This document shows, in pieces, positions 18,006-27,756 of a stretch of 64,000 nucleotides of DNA (positions are counted from its first letter, which is position 1; each line of letters starts with the position of its first letter). The DNA comes from Caballeronia calidae (GTDB taxonomy: Bacteria > Pseudomonadota > Gammaproteobacteria > Burkholderiales > Burkholderiaceae). The position numbers were made by a program, and so were the translations under genes. The DNA lies in NCBI RefSeq assembly GCF_900044055.2, contig NZ_FCOX02000003.1:124001-188000 (forward strand). Direction: 5' to 3'. A model generated the notes under the pieces. The model saw only the letters and a program-made list of their open reading frames with translations. It ran no database searches and was not told the DNA's origin.

Positions 18006-18269
18006 TCAGTCGAACAGGGTTTCGAGCGCCGACGCCGCCTCGCTGTCCACCGTGTTGTACGTCACCGTCGACGCCTCGAAGATGTAGTGCGTCGTGTACT
18101 TGCCGAGGCGCGAGAGAATCTCTTCCTGAATCACTTCGGGCGCGAGGTCGATCTTCAGGAACCACGCCGTCGACGAAAGCCGCGTCTGAAACGAGCCGTA
18201 TTCGGCGAGCAGGTGGTCGAACGTTTCTGCGTCCTGATCCCGGCACACGATGACCAGATTTCCCTTCAT
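18006..18269 (-). CDS. Small conserved protein of unknown function, possible ferredoxin-like fold
   Basis: The start at 18269 has GGGAGGA upstream and gives 87 residues beginning MKGNLVIVCRDQDAETFDHL; the longer frame upstream is arginine-rich and not credible. The pattern of a first beta strand (NLVIVCRD), helix, a strand STAWFLKID, helix VIQEEILSRLG and strand HYIFEAST recalls the small SinR/Cas2-like ferredoxin-fold proteins. That is a weak resemblance only. No Cas genes or repeats are nearby. It is convergent with the histidine kinase gene and downstream of a diguanylate cyclase gene on the same strand. Confidence 0.75.
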   Translation of the reverse strand: MKGNLVIVCRDQDAETFDHLLAEYGSFQTRLSSTAWFLKIDLAPEVIQEEILSRLGKYTTHYIFEASTVTYNTVDSEAASALETLFD

Positions 18270-18406
18270 GTATTCCTCCCGATTGTCCCGATTGGGGCCA
18301 GCGGCATTCGATATCGTCGAATATCGATGATACCTGCGGGATGCGTGCGCGTCGCGACAGGCACGTGACCGTGCGATGACTCGACGCCGCGCTGAAGGGC
18401 CGCGCG

Positions 18407-20092
18407 CTATTTGCCCGCGAGCGTGTTCTCCGCCTGCCGCGCGGACGAGCCGGGGTCGGCGGGACGCACTTCGCTGCGGTCGCGCCCGCGCGACTTCGCC
18501 TCGTAGAGCGCGAGGTCGGCGCGCGAGAGAATCCATTCGAGGGCGTCGTCGGGCGCGAGCTCGGTGATGCCGATGGACACCGACAGCGCGGCGTCATCAG
18601 GCAGATGCGCGCAGTGCTCGTGATGGAAGCGCTTTCTCAGGCGCTCCAGCACGGCTTGCGCATCGGCGAGCGAAGTCTGCGGCAGCAGAATGCCGAACTC
18701 CTCGCCGCCGAGCCGGCCGATCGCATCGCTTGGACGCAGTTGCGCGCGGCACACTTCGACGAAGTGCTCCAGCGCGCGGTCGCCCGACGCGTGTCCGAAG
18801 CGGTCGTTGATCTGCTTGAAGTGATCGAGATCCGCGATAGCGACCGACAGCGGCGTGCCGACCGAGCGCGCGAGCTCCACTTCGTGACGTAACGTATCGA
18901 GGAAATAGCGCCGGGAGAGGGCGCCGGTCAGCGCATCGTGGCGGGCCTCGGCCGACAGCAGCGTATTGGCCGACTGCAACTGCTCGGCGAGATCGCGCGT
19001 CGCGCGGTGCAGGCGCCGCTCGCGCGAGTACGAGGTGGCGATCACGATGGCGAGCGTCACGACGCCCGCCATCGTCAGGAACACGAGCAGGCGGTCGCGG
19101 CTGTGGTTGCGGCTGATTTCCGGCCAGCTCGTGAGCGGATGGACGATGTGCGCCGAGAGGCCCGAATTGAGTCCGGTGCGCTCGTCGTACAGCGAAGGCA
19201 CGTTGCTGCCGTTCGCGGCGTAGAAGGTCTGCGCGAGCGCGGGCGCGAGCCAGTGCTCGGAGGCGCGCATCTGCTCGCCGATGTGCGACACGCGCAGCTC
19301 CGGGAACGACTCCCGCCGGTAATGCTCGATGCGCTCGCGCGGCGTCATGCGCTCGACGGGCGCGTTGGGCATCGCCTCGTATTCGAGCCGGCCGTCGTGC
19401 GCCATCACGACGACGCCGTTCTCGTCGGTCACGAAGGTGCCGGCGCGCGACACCCAGTGCCGCAGCCGGTCGATGCTCACCTTCGCGATCACCGCGCCGA
19501 CGAGCAGGCCGTCCTCGTAGGCGGGCGCCGCGATGAAGATGCCCGGCTCGCCGGACAGACGCCCGACGCCGTACATCTCGACGAAGCCGCCGAGCAGCGC
19601 CCGCACGACATACCCGCGCCCGCTCATGTCGTAGCCGATGAAGCTGTCGTCGTCGGCCGCATTGCTCGCCGCGATGCAGAAGCCCTTGTCATTGACGAGC
19701 CAGATGGAATCGAGGCCGGAGAACCCCTGGGCGTCGTGCAGGAAGAGGTTCACCTTGGCGAGGGCGGGCCGTGCGCTCCAGTCCTTGCGGCGTTCGAGTT
19801 CCGTCGCGGCCGGGTTCGAGGCATAATTCCGCGACTCCGCCAGCGCCCGCTGCGTGAGGTCCATCTGCGCGAGCGTGGCGGGAATGGCGCGCGACATCGC
19901 CAGATCGCTCGCGATGATCTGCGCCATGTTGTCGACGATCGATGCCGCCATCTGGCGCTCGGTGCGCACCGTCGCCGTCATCTCCTGTTGTACCATTCGG
20001 TCCGACAACAAGCCGGCGGCGATCCAGCACGCGAATGCCAGCGCCGCGATGCCGAGCGTCGCGATCACACGGTGCAGGATGAGCTTGTTCAT
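18407..20092 (-). CDS. Cache-domain diguanylate cyclase
   Basis: A 561-residue membrane protein: helix near residues 5-30, a periplasmic double-Cache sensor (about 35-320), a second helix (LLVFLTMAGVVTLAIVIATS), then a GGDEF domain starting HDALTGALSRRYFLD. The catalytic motif is GGEEF in IGRLGGEEFGILL, so it should make cyclic di-GMP. The inhibitory I-site RxxD is present (RPSD, five residues before GGEEF), implying product feedback. The start has only a weak ribosome site. The ligand is unknown. Confidence 0.93.
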   Translation of the reverse strand: MNKLILHRVIATLGIAALAFACWIAAGLLSDRMVQQEMTATVRTERQMAASIVDNMAQIIASDLAMSRAIPATLAQMDLTQRALAESRNYASNPAATELERRKDWSARPALAKVNLFLHDAQGFSGLDSIWLVNDKGFCIAASNAADDDSFIGYDMSGRGYVVRALLGGFVEMYGVGRLSGEPGIFIAAPAYEDGLLVGAVIAKVSIDRLRHWVSRAGTFVTDENGVVVMAHDGRLEYEAMPNAPVERMTPRERIEHYRRESFPELRVSHIGEQMRASEHWLAPALAQTFYAANGSNVPSLYDERTGLNSGLSAHIVHPLTSWPEISRNHSRDRLLVFLTMAGVVTLAIVIATSYSRERRLHRATRDLAEQLQSANTLLSAEARHDALTGALSRRYFLDTLRHEVELARSVGTPLSVAIADLDHFKQINDRFGHASGDRALEHFVEVCRAQLRPSDAIGRLGGEEFGILLPQTSLADAQAVLERLRKRFHHEHCAHLPDDAALSVSIGITELAPDDALEWILSRADLALYEAKSRGRDRSEVRPADPGSSARQAENTLAGK

Positions 20093-20821
20093 CGATCTCG
20101 GGCGGGCTGAAAAGTCACGCCGCGCGCGGGCAGCGCGCGCCGGGCCGTCCGGCCGGGCCGGTCTGCGCGAAGCGGGCAGGGCGGGCGCGCGGCTTGCAAC
20201 GCGTGAGGTCCGCCGCTCCTCGGCTCATGCCCGAAACGGGACGGCGGGCGTGGCACAGGCGGTTTTCCGGCTCGAATCTGGCGTCTCGCATCGCATCGGC
20301 GCTCAATTTATTGTTCGTAATAGCCAAGATTGGACGATGTTTTTGCCCGCCTATCAAGCGCCTTGTTACGGCGGGCGACGTGCGCCCAACACAACGGACG
20401 CGCGCCGCGCACGAGCGCTCTGCGCCTCGCCGCCCGGCTGGCGCGACCGCAGCCGGACTGAAAGGAAGCGAAATCACGCGGGCGCCGGGGCGCGACAGAC
20501 GCGGGCGGCCCTTCATTTTGCCCGTGCCGTGCCGAAGAGCAACAGAAACATCGCACGATTCGCGCGCCGGACCGCATGAAGGTTGTGCCTGTCATATCGG
20601 TTGGTGTAGTGTCGCTCGGTTCAGCGCGGGCATCTTCCGACGCGGCGACCGCCCGGCGCCGCCGATCGCGCGCTGCGTGTCGTCGTTTTGACGGCTGCAT
20701 GCGTTGAGCATGAGGCCGTCCCGGGCAAAAGGCTTCTTGCCCGCCTGACGGCCCGCGTGCCGTCTCAAGCAACATCCCGCGCTCGCGCGGTCGGAACAAA
20801 GCCTTACGGGGAGGGCCTTGC
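20093..20821. other. Long non-coding region with possible structured leader (20714-20764)
   Basis: About 730 bp before the NitT/TauT-like permease gene with no credible gene. At 20714-20753 GGCCGTC and CGGGCAA form a nested hairpin with TTGCCCG and GACGGCC. The segment GACGGC (20747-20752) could instead pair with GCCGTC (20759-20764). Two mutually exclusive stems 60-110 bases before the start codon resemble a leader switch. I do not recognise a known riboswitch class. Confidence 0.4.
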
Positions 20822-22585
20822 ATGGAATTTGGTTTCAATCTGAATCGCACGGCGAATGCGTCGGCGTGGCGGCTCCTGCCCAACCGCTGGGATTTCGTGG
20901 CGTTCCCGATGATCATCTGCATGATCGCGCTCGCCGCCGTCGGTTTTCACGAAACCCTGGCGCCGATCTCGACACTGCAGACGCAGGCGATCTCGCTCGA
21001 CCCCGCGAACCTTCCCGAATACGCGTTGCGCACGACCCTGCGCATGCTCGCCGCGATGGTGGCGTCGCTCGTCTTCACGCTGGTCTACGGCACGCTCGCC
21101 GCGAAGAGCCGGCGCGCGTCGCTCGTGCTCGTGCCGATTCTCGACATCCTCCAGTCGGTGCCGGTGCTCGGCTACATCTCGTTCACGGTGACGTTCTTCC
21201 TCGCGATGTTCCCGGGGCGCGTGATCGGCGCGGAGTGTGCGGCGATCTTCGCGATCTTCACGAGCCAGGCGTGGAACATGACCTTCAGCTTCTACCAGTC
21301 GCTGCGCACGGTGCCGCGCGATCTGGACGAAGTCTCGCGCGGCTTTCACCTCACGAACTGGCAGCGCTTCTGGAAGCTGGAAGTGCCGTTCTCGATGCCC
21401 GGCCTCATCTGGAACATGATGATGTCGATGTCGGGCGGCTGGTTCTTCGTGGTCGCATCCGAGGCGATCACGGTCGGCAACCGCACGATCGTGCTGCCGG
21501 GCATCGGCGCGTATCTGGCCACGGCCATCGGCGAGCGCAATCTCTCCGCGATCGGCTGGGTGATCCTCGCGATGATCATCGTGATCCTCGCCTACGACCA
21601 GCTGATGTTCCGTCCGCTCGTCGCATGGGCCGACAAATTCCGCATGGAGTTCACGAGCTCGGGCAACGAGCCGTCGTCGTGGCTGCTGGACCTGATCCGC
21701 CGCACGCGCCTGATTCACCGTCTGCTCGTGCCGGCGGGCTGGATCCTCGCCAGGTTGGCGCGCGTGCCGATCCGGCTGCCGTCGCTGCAGGGCGCGTTCG
21801 AGAACGTCGGGCTGCCGCTGCGCGCGCGGGTGCCGTCCACGCGCACGGGCGATATCGCATGGGGCACGGCCGTGCTGCTGGTCGCGGTGTTCGTCGTGTG
21901 GAAGGTCGCGTCGTTCGTCGCGACGGGCGTCACGTGGGGCGAAGTCGGCCACGTGTTCCTGATGGGCTTCGTCACGCTGCTGCGCGTCGTGGTGCTGATC
22001 GCGATCGCATCGGTGATCTGGGTGCCCATCGGCGTGCTGATCGGCCTGCGTCCGTCGCTCGCGGAGAAGATGCAGCCGCTCGCGCAGTTCCTCGCCGCGT
22101 TCCCGGCGAACCTGCTGTTTCCGGTGTTCGTCGTCGTGATCGTGCGCTGGAACCTGAACCCGGATATCTGGCTGTCGCCGCTCATCGTGCTCGGAACGCA
22201 GTGGTATATCCTCTTCAACGTGATCGCGGGGGCGTCCGCCTATCCGAACGATTATCGCGAGGCCGCGACCAATTTCCAGATCCGCGGCTGGCAGTGGTGG
22301 AAGAAGGCCATGCTGCCGGGCATCTTTCCTTATTACATCACCGGAGCGATCACCGCTTCGGGCGGCGCGTGGAACGCGAGCATCGTTGCGGAGGCGGTGT
22401 CGTGGGGCAACACGAAAGTCGTCGCGCACGGCCTCGGTGCCTACATCGCCCAGACGACCGCCGACGGCGATTACCCGAAAATCATTCTCGGCATCGCCGT
22501 GATGTCGCTGTTCGTCACGCTGTTCAACCGACTGTTGTGGCGCCCGCTATACGCCTACGCCGAAGCAAGACTCCGGCTGGATTGA
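20822..22585 (+). CDS. ABC transporter permease with duplicated permease domain (NitT/TauT-like)
   Basis: The 587-residue protein contains two consecutive binding-protein-dependent permease domains, about residues 70-270 and 365-580. Each has an EAA-type loop: DLDEVSRGFHLTNWQRFWKL and YREAATNFQIRGWQWWKKAM. One polypeptide can therefore supply both halves of the channel. It resembles nitrate/sulfonate/bicarbonate importers. A purine-rich GGGGAGGG lies just before the ATG. It is followed 12 bp later by its ATPase gene; no binding protein is encoded nearby, so the substrate remains unknown. Confidence 0.9.
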   Translation: MEFGFNLNRTANASAWRLLPNRWDFVAFPMIICMIALAAVGFHETLAPISTLQTQAISLDPANLPEYALRTTLRMLAAMVASLVFTLVYGTLAAKSRRASLVLVPILDILQSVPVLGYISFTVTFFLAMFPGRVIGAECAAIFAIFTSQAWNMTFSFYQSLRTVPRDLDEVSRGFHLTNWQRFWKLEVPFSMPGLIWNMMMSMSGGWFFVVASEAITVGNRTIVLPGIGAYLATAIGERNLSAIGWVILAMIIVILAYDQLMFRPLVAWADKFRMEFTSSGNEPSSWLLDLIRRTRLIHRLLVPAGWILARLARVPIRLPSLQGAFENVGLPLRARVPSTRTGDIAWGTAVLLVAVFVVWKVASFVATGVTWGEVGHVFLMGFVTLLRVVVLIAIASVIWVPIGVLIGLRPSLAEKMQPLAQFLAAFPANLLFPVFVVVIVRWNLNPDIWLSPLIVLGTQWYILFNVIAGASAYPNDYREAATNFQIRGWQWWKKAMLPGIFPYYITGAITASGGAWNASIVAEAVSWGNTKVVAHGLGAYIAQTTADGDYPKIILGIAVMSLFVTLFNRLLWRPLYAYAEARLRLD

Positions 22586-22597
22586 GGACGAGTTCCG

Positions 22598-23953
22598 ATG
22601 CAGAACCTGAAAAACACGCAGACGTCCGCGGCGCCTGGCTTCCAGCGCCCGCAAGGCGCGCCGCCGCGCCTCGGGGAGGAAATCCTGCGCGTCTCGAACG
22701 TGAGCCGCGGCTTCAACAAGACGCAAGGCGAACTGCTCGTGCTCGACGACGCGAACCTCGCGCTGCGCGAAGGAGAGATCGTCGGCCTGCTCGGGCGTTC
22801 GGGCTCGGGCAAATCGACGCTGTTGCGGATCATCGCCGGGCTGATCGAGCCGACGGCGGGTGAAGTCACGTATCTCAAGGAGCCGTTGAAGGGCCCCGCG
22901 AAGGGCGTCGCGATGGTGTTCCAGACCTTCGCGCTGTTTCCGTGGCTGACCGTGCTGCAGAACGTGGAAGCGGGCCTGGAAGCGCAAGGCGTGGGCGCGC
23001 GCGAGCGGCGCGAGCGCGCGTTGGCCGCGATCGACCTGATCGGTCTCGACGGCTTCGAGAACGCGTATCCGCGCGAGCTGTCGGGCGGCATGCGCCAGCG
23101 CGTCGGTTTCGCGCGGGCGCTGGTGGTCGATCCCACGCTGCTGCTGATGGACGAGCCGTTCTCCGCGCTCGACGTGCTGACCGCCGAGAACTTGCGCACC
23201 GACCTGCTCGATCTGTGGACGCAAGGGCGCATGCCGATCAAGTCGGTGCTGATCGTCACGCACAACATCGAGGAAGCGGTGTTCATGTGCGACCGGATTC
23301 TCGTGCTGTCGTCGAATCCGGGCCGCGTGATGGCCGAGATCAAGGTGCCGTTCAAGCATCCGCGCAATCGTCTGGACCCGGCGTTCCGGCGTCTCGTCGA
23401 CGATATCTACGCGAAGATGACCGCGCGCCAGATGGACGAAACGAAGAAGAAGGGGCTCGAGCTGGGAACCTGGCTGCCGGACGTGTCGACGAACCTGATG
23501 GCGGGTCTCATCGAAACGCTCGCGGCCGCGCCGTATCACGGTCGCGCGGACATGCCGGAAATCGCGCGCACGCTGCATCTCGAGGTGGACGATCTGTTTC
23601 CGGTCGCGGAAGTGCTGCAGCACCTCGGTTTCGCGGATGTCCGCGAGGGCGATATCTTCCTGACGCCGCAGGCGCGCGTGTTCGCCGAATTCGGCACGCA
23701 GGAGCGCAAGATGATGTTCGCCGAGCATCTGCTGCGGCACGTGCCGCTGGCGGCGCGGATCAAGAAGGTGCTCAACGAGCGGCCGGGGCATCGCGCGCCG
23801 CGGTTGCGCTTCGAGCAGGAGCTGGAGGATTTCCTTTCCGACAAAGCTGCGCAGGAGACGCTCGATGCGGTGATCGACTGGGGGCGGTACGGGGAGATTT
23901 TCTCGTACAACGATCAGACGGAGATGCTGAGTCTGGAGGATGTGGAGGCTTGA
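22598..23953 (+). CDS. ABC transporter ATP-binding protein with C-terminal AAA-associated domain (NitT/TauT-like)
   Basis: A 451-residue protein. The ATPase domain (about 25-270) has Walker A GRSGSGKST, signature LSGGMRQRVGFARAL, Walker B LLLMDEPFSALD and the H-loop VTHNIEEAVF. The C-terminal 170 residues (from about GTWLPDVSTN) match the AAA-associated domain found in a subset of nitrate/sulfonate-type importers, probably regulatory. It is cotranscribed with the duplicated permease 12 bp upstream and ends in a terminator. Confidence 0.9.
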   Translation: MQNLKNTQTSAAPGFQRPQGAPPRLGEEILRVSNVSRGFNKTQGELLVLDDANLALREGEIVGLLGRSGSGKSTLLRIIAGLIEPTAGEVTYLKEPLKGPAKGVAMVFQTFALFPWLTVLQNVEAGLEAQGVGARERRERALAAIDLIGLDGFENAYPRELSGGMRQRVGFARALVVDPTLLLMDEPFSALDVLTAENLRTDLLDLWTQGRMPIKSVLIVTHNIEEAVFMCDRILVLSSNPGRVMAEIKVPFKHPRNRLDPAFRRLVDDIYAKMTARQMDETKKKGLELGTWLPDVSTNLMAGLIETLAAAPYHGRADMPEIARTLHLEVDDLFPVAEVLQHLGFADVREGDIFLTPQARVFAEFGTQERKMMFAEHLLRHVPLAARIKKVLNERPGHRAPRLRFEQELEDFLSDKAAQETLDAVIDWGRYGEIFSYNDQTEMLSLEDVEA

Positions 23954-23978
23954 GCTCGCTCGTTTGAAGCGAATATGA

Positions 23979-24016
23979 AGCGCGGTTTTCCGAAGAAGGG
24001 AACCGCGCTTTTTCGT
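23979..24016 (+). terminator. Terminator after ABC importer genes
   Basis: AAGCGCGGTT (23979-23988) pairs with AACCGCGCTT (24001-24010), followed by T residues. Confidence 0.85.
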
Positions 24017-24088
24017 TTCTAATTGGCCATCTGGCTGACTGTCGCCGCAAACCGCGGCAACGTAACTTTCTCGTCTTGAACATCATTG

Positions 24089-24114
24089 CCGTGTGTGTAA
24101 GACTACACACGCGG
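24089..24114 (+). promoter_or_regulatory. Inverted repeat at hicAB promoter
   Basis: Eleven-base arms, CCGTGTGTGTA and TACACACGCGG, with one mismatch and a 4-base centre, end 14 bp before hicA. A TTGAAC -35-like hexamer lies at 24076-24081. This is the probable operator for the HicB antitoxin, whose C-terminus looks like a ribbon-helix-helix DNA-binding domain. Confidence 0.65.
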
Positions 24115-24128
24115 CATTCGGAGACGAG

Positions 24129-24329
24129 ATGGATTCATCGCGGTTGATACGAATGCTTTTGGACGATGGCTGGGAGCTCGTGCGGATCAGGGGCAGTCAT
24201 CATCATTTCAAACATCGGAGCGGGAACAGGCGTGTGACGGTCACTCATCCCAGAAAGGACGTGCCGATCGGAACGGTCAGAGCCGTCCTGAAGGGCGCCG
24301 GGATGCTGAACCGGCTTTATTCGTCGTAA
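24129..24329 (+). CDS. hicA: HicA-type mRNA interferase toxin
   Basis: A 66-residue protein, MDSSRLIRMLLDDGWELVRI onward, with the double-stranded-RNA-binding-like HicA fold. The catalytic histidine lies in GSHHHFKH near residues 23-30, and the segment VTVTHPRKDVPIGT is typical. HicA cleaves mRNA when its antitoxin is lost. It is 13 bp upstream of hicB and just downstream of a strong inverted repeat. The start at 24129 is preferred because the longer frame runs through the operator. Confidence 0.92.
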   Translation: MDSSRLIRMLLDDGWELVRIRGSHHHFKHRSGNRRVTVTHPRKDVPIGTVRAVLKGAGMLNRLYSS

Positions 24330-24342
24330 CGGAGCATCGGAC

Positions 24343-24744
24343 ATGGAATTTGCCATTGCCATTCATAAAGATCCTGAAAGCGTGTACGGCGTGACCGTGC
24401 CGGACGTGCCCGGCGTATTCTCTGCCGGAGAAACGATCGACGACGCGATTCGGAACACGAAGGAAGCGATCTTCTTCCACGTTTCATCGATCATCGAAGA
24501 CGGGGAGGAAGTCACCGTCCATTCGTCGAAGATCGAAGACCTCATCGCCAACCCCGACTACGAAGGCGCCATCTGGGCCTTCGTCGAAGTCGACCTGTCG
24601 AAGCTCGATTCGCGCCCGGAGCGCATCAACATCAGCCTGCCGCGTTTCGTGCTGCACAAGATCGACAGCTACGTCGAAGCGCGCCATGAAACGCGCAGCG
24701 GCTTTCTCGCGCGCGTCGCGCTGGAAGCGATCGCGAACGGCTGA
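24343..24744 (+). CDS. hicB: HicB-type antitoxin
   Basis: A 133-residue protein. The N-terminal half (FAIAIHKDPESVYGVTVPDV, GVFSAGETIDDAI) is the HicB fold that masks HicA. The C-terminal part (NISLPRFVLHKIDSYVEARH) resembles a ribbon-helix-helix DNA-binding domain, so it probably represses its own promoter through the upstream repeat. GGAGC lies before the ATG. Typical length for RHH-type HicB. Confidence 0.92.
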   Translation: MEFAIAIHKDPESVYGVTVPDVPGVFSAGETIDDAIRNTKEAIFFHVSSIIEDGEEVTVHSSKIEDLIANPDYEGAIWAFVEVDLSKLDSRPERINISLPRFVLHKIDSYVEARHETRSGFLARVALEAIANG

Positions 24745-24750
24745 AGCCAT

Positions 24751-24784
24751 AAAAAAGCGCGGTGTCCGCAACGGAAACCGCGCT
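24751..24784 (-). terminator. Terminator between hicB and lipoprotein genes
   Basis: AGCGCGGT and TCCG arms pair with CGGA and ACCGCGCT around CAA. An A-run on the plus strand gives T-tract function for the minus-strand lipoprotein operon, and the stem may also end hicAB. Confidence 0.75.
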
Positions 24785-24809
24785 CTCGCATGCCCGAGCC
24801 GCCGAAGCA

Positions 24810-25334
24810 CTACTGCAGATTTCCCCATCGCTCGACCGCCGGTTCCGCCGACGCCCACTTCCAGCCCTCCGACTGCTGGCAAGCCGTCGCGATGAACCAC
24901 TCGGCGGGCGCCTTCGCGTCGTCGCCATCGACCACGGAGAAGGCGAACTCCTTGCAGGTCGCGAGCGCGCTGCTGAATTCGCGCAGCACGCGCACTTCGC
25001 CATGGCCGTTTTCGACCGGCAACGTGTGCTTTACCTTCCAGGGCCGCGTCTCGCCGACCTGAGCGACGCCCGCCGTCACCGCGATCATGACCTGCTGATC
25101 CTGATGCAGCGATTTGGTCACGCGCTTCACAGCTTCGTCGGTGGCGGCCTGCACCGCGACGCCCACGCCGAAGCCGACGGCCGGGTTCGTGGTGAACGCG
25201 CCCGTCGCGATGCCCGCCACCGCGCCCGTCGCCGCGCCGATCGACGCGCAGCCGCTCATCGTCATGCAGGCAGCGGCGCCCGCGGCGGCGAGGCCAAGAC
25301 GCCAGCCGATGAGTCTGTCGACACGCTCGGTCAT
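24810..25334 (-). CDS. Putative lipoprotein, paralogue of its upstream neighbour
   Basis: A 174-residue protein with a lipoprotein signal: hydrophobic stretch then lipobox MSGC with Cys29. It continues with a glycine-rich, alanine-rich segment (TGAVAGIATGAFTTNPAVGF) that could span or coat a membrane. The C-terminal half has PWKVKHTLPVENGHGEVRV, a cysteine pair candidate (ATCKEF and TACQQS) and ends WKWASAEPAVERWGNLQ. The same C-terminal pattern occurs in the preceding gene, so these are tandem paralogues. Its ATG overlaps the upstream stop (ATGA). Function unknown; outer-membrane anchoring is inferred. Confidence 0.85.
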   Translation of the reverse strand: MTERVDRLIGWRLGLAAAGAAACMTMSGCASIGAATGAVAGIATGAFTTNPAVGFGVGVAVQAATDEAVKRVTKSLHQDQQVMIAVTAGVAQVGETRPWKVKHTLPVENGHGEVRVLREFSSALATCKEFAFSVVDGDDAKAPAEWFIATACQQSEGWKWASAEPAVERWGNLQ

Positions 25335-25885
25335 TGCAGCGAGCCCCAACGCGGCGTCGCCGGCTCGGCGGACGCCCACTTCCACTTGTTGCCGTCGCGG
25401 CATACCGATGCAACGTAGAACGCGCTGTCGGCGGGTCGGTCCTTCGTCGCGTCGCGATCGACGGAGAACACGATCTCCTTGCAGTCGAGCACGCCGCTGC
25501 TGATGGTGCGGCTCACCGTCACGCGGCCTTTCTCGTCTTCTTCGATCGGCACCGAATGCACGATCTTCCACGGCGCGACTCCGCCGACCGCGAGCGGTCC
25601 GGCAACCGAGGCGATCTCGTCCTGCGTGTTGGTATGGATGACGCGCTGCGAGTACTGGACGCCCGCCCGCGCCGCGGCGACCGCGCCGAGGCCGATGCCC
25701 GTCGCCACCGCCGCATTGCTGGTGACGCTGTTCGCCACAGCCGCGCCCGCGATACCGGCGCCGGCCGTCGCGCCCTCGCTATAGAGCGAGTTGCATCCGC
25801 TGAGGCTCACGCAAGCGATGGCGCCCGAGATGATCGCGGCGAGCGCGGCGGCGCGCGGGCCGCGCCAATGGACCCTGATCTGCAT
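25331..25885 (-). CDS. Putative lipoprotein, first of a tandem paralogous pair
   Basis: A 184-residue protein with lipobox LSGC (Cys31) after a hydrophobic stretch. A small-residue-rich segment follows (GATAGAGIAGAAVANSVTSN), then PWKIVHSVPIEEDEKGRVTV, cysteines in LDCKEI and SVCRDG, and the C-terminus WKWASAEPATPRWGSLQ. The matching order of motifs with the downstream gene shows duplication. The two are translationally coupled by a 4-base overlap. No known domain is recognised. Confidence 0.85.
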   Translation of the reverse strand: MQIRVHWRGPRAAALAAIISGAIACVSLSGCNSLYSEGATAGAGIAGAAVANSVTSNAAVATGIGLGAVAAARAGVQYSQRVIHTNTQDEIASVAGPLAVGGVAPWKIVHSVPIEEDEKGRVTVSRTISSGVLDCKEIVFSVDRDATKDRPADSAFYVASVCRDGNKWKWASAEPATPRWGSLQ

Positions 25886-26111
25886 GTTGCTTTTCCTTCG
25901 TCTGCCGTTTCCCGACGCTTGCCATCGGTTTTGGGAAAACTCGAATCTTCTTGAGGTTTCGGCCTCAGGCCGCCGCCCGGCAACGGAAAGAGACGTTCAC
26001 GATGCGCGGGCTTCGCGCATTCTGAAGCATGCTTCTAATTACCGCTTCGAGAAAATTGCAAGAAATTGCAAGCGAGCAGGGCACGCGGCGATCCAGGTCT
26101 CGAACGCAGGC

Positions 26112-26144
26112 AAAAAAAAAGCGAGCGCGGCCATGCGCGCTCGC
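26112..26144 (-). terminator. Terminator of receiver-less sigma-54 activator gene
   Basis: On the minus strand a 9-bp stem GCGAGCGCG/CGCGCTCGC is followed by nine T. The rest of 25886-26179 shows nothing else recognisable. Confidence 0.85.
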
Positions 26145-26179
26145 CATTCGTCATGCCGATGCAAGAGCTTTGCTTCGGC

Positions 26180-27247
<1,068 letters not shown>

Positions 27248-27740
27248 GTGTCCTGATCGTTCCTGAGTTCTGCGAGTGTGATGGCGGGCGCGGCTGGCCG
27301 TATGCGCGAGCGCCTCCGGACCTAGCCGTGTGGGCGCAGTTCGGCGCGCGCGAAAGGCGCAACCGTGGATGACCGCGCGCATCGGCATCGCATTGGCACG
27401 TATCGCGCCCGTGCGCGCTGCCCGTCGTGCTCACGCTAGCCGTGAGCCGCTTTTCCTGATCGTGCGTCGGTCCAGACTCGCGTGCGCCGGGGGCTTCCGC
27501 CGTCCCGACTGCTTACAAACGAGCCTATCTCATAAACGCTATTTAACCATTCGCAACGACCTTGCGGCAATGCGCGGGGCGCGGTGCCGCGCATTTTGTC
27601 GAAGCAGGCGTGCGCGCCCGATCCGCTTCCGGAAAGGTTCTCCTTTACGCGCTGAGAATTTACAACGCGACGGCGTAATTGTTACCCGGTCGCCGGCAGA
27701 ACCGGCTTCTCGCATGGGGCCACTCGATGCTTCGCGGTGA
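27248..27740. other. Divergent intergenic region upstream of activator and stress operon
   Basis: About 490 bp with no credible gene. It should contain the promoter of the receiver-less activator and any enhancer sites for the -24/-12 promoter at 27741. I could not identify a clear enhancer palindrome. Confidence 0.45.
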
Positions 27741-27756
27741 TGGCATGAAAGCTGCA
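27741..27756 (+). promoter_or_regulatory. Putative sigma-54 promoter of 27851 operon
   Basis: TGGCATGAAAGCTGCA carries GG and GC at the exact sigma-54 spacing. It differs from TGGCAC-N5-TTGCA at two positions. It lies about 95 bp before the start codon. Confidence 0.6.

Noticed and set aside
20115-20516. Frames inside the 730-bp gap before the NitT/TauT-like permease
   Set aside because: Arginine/alanine-rich on both strands, no ribosome site and no recognisable product.
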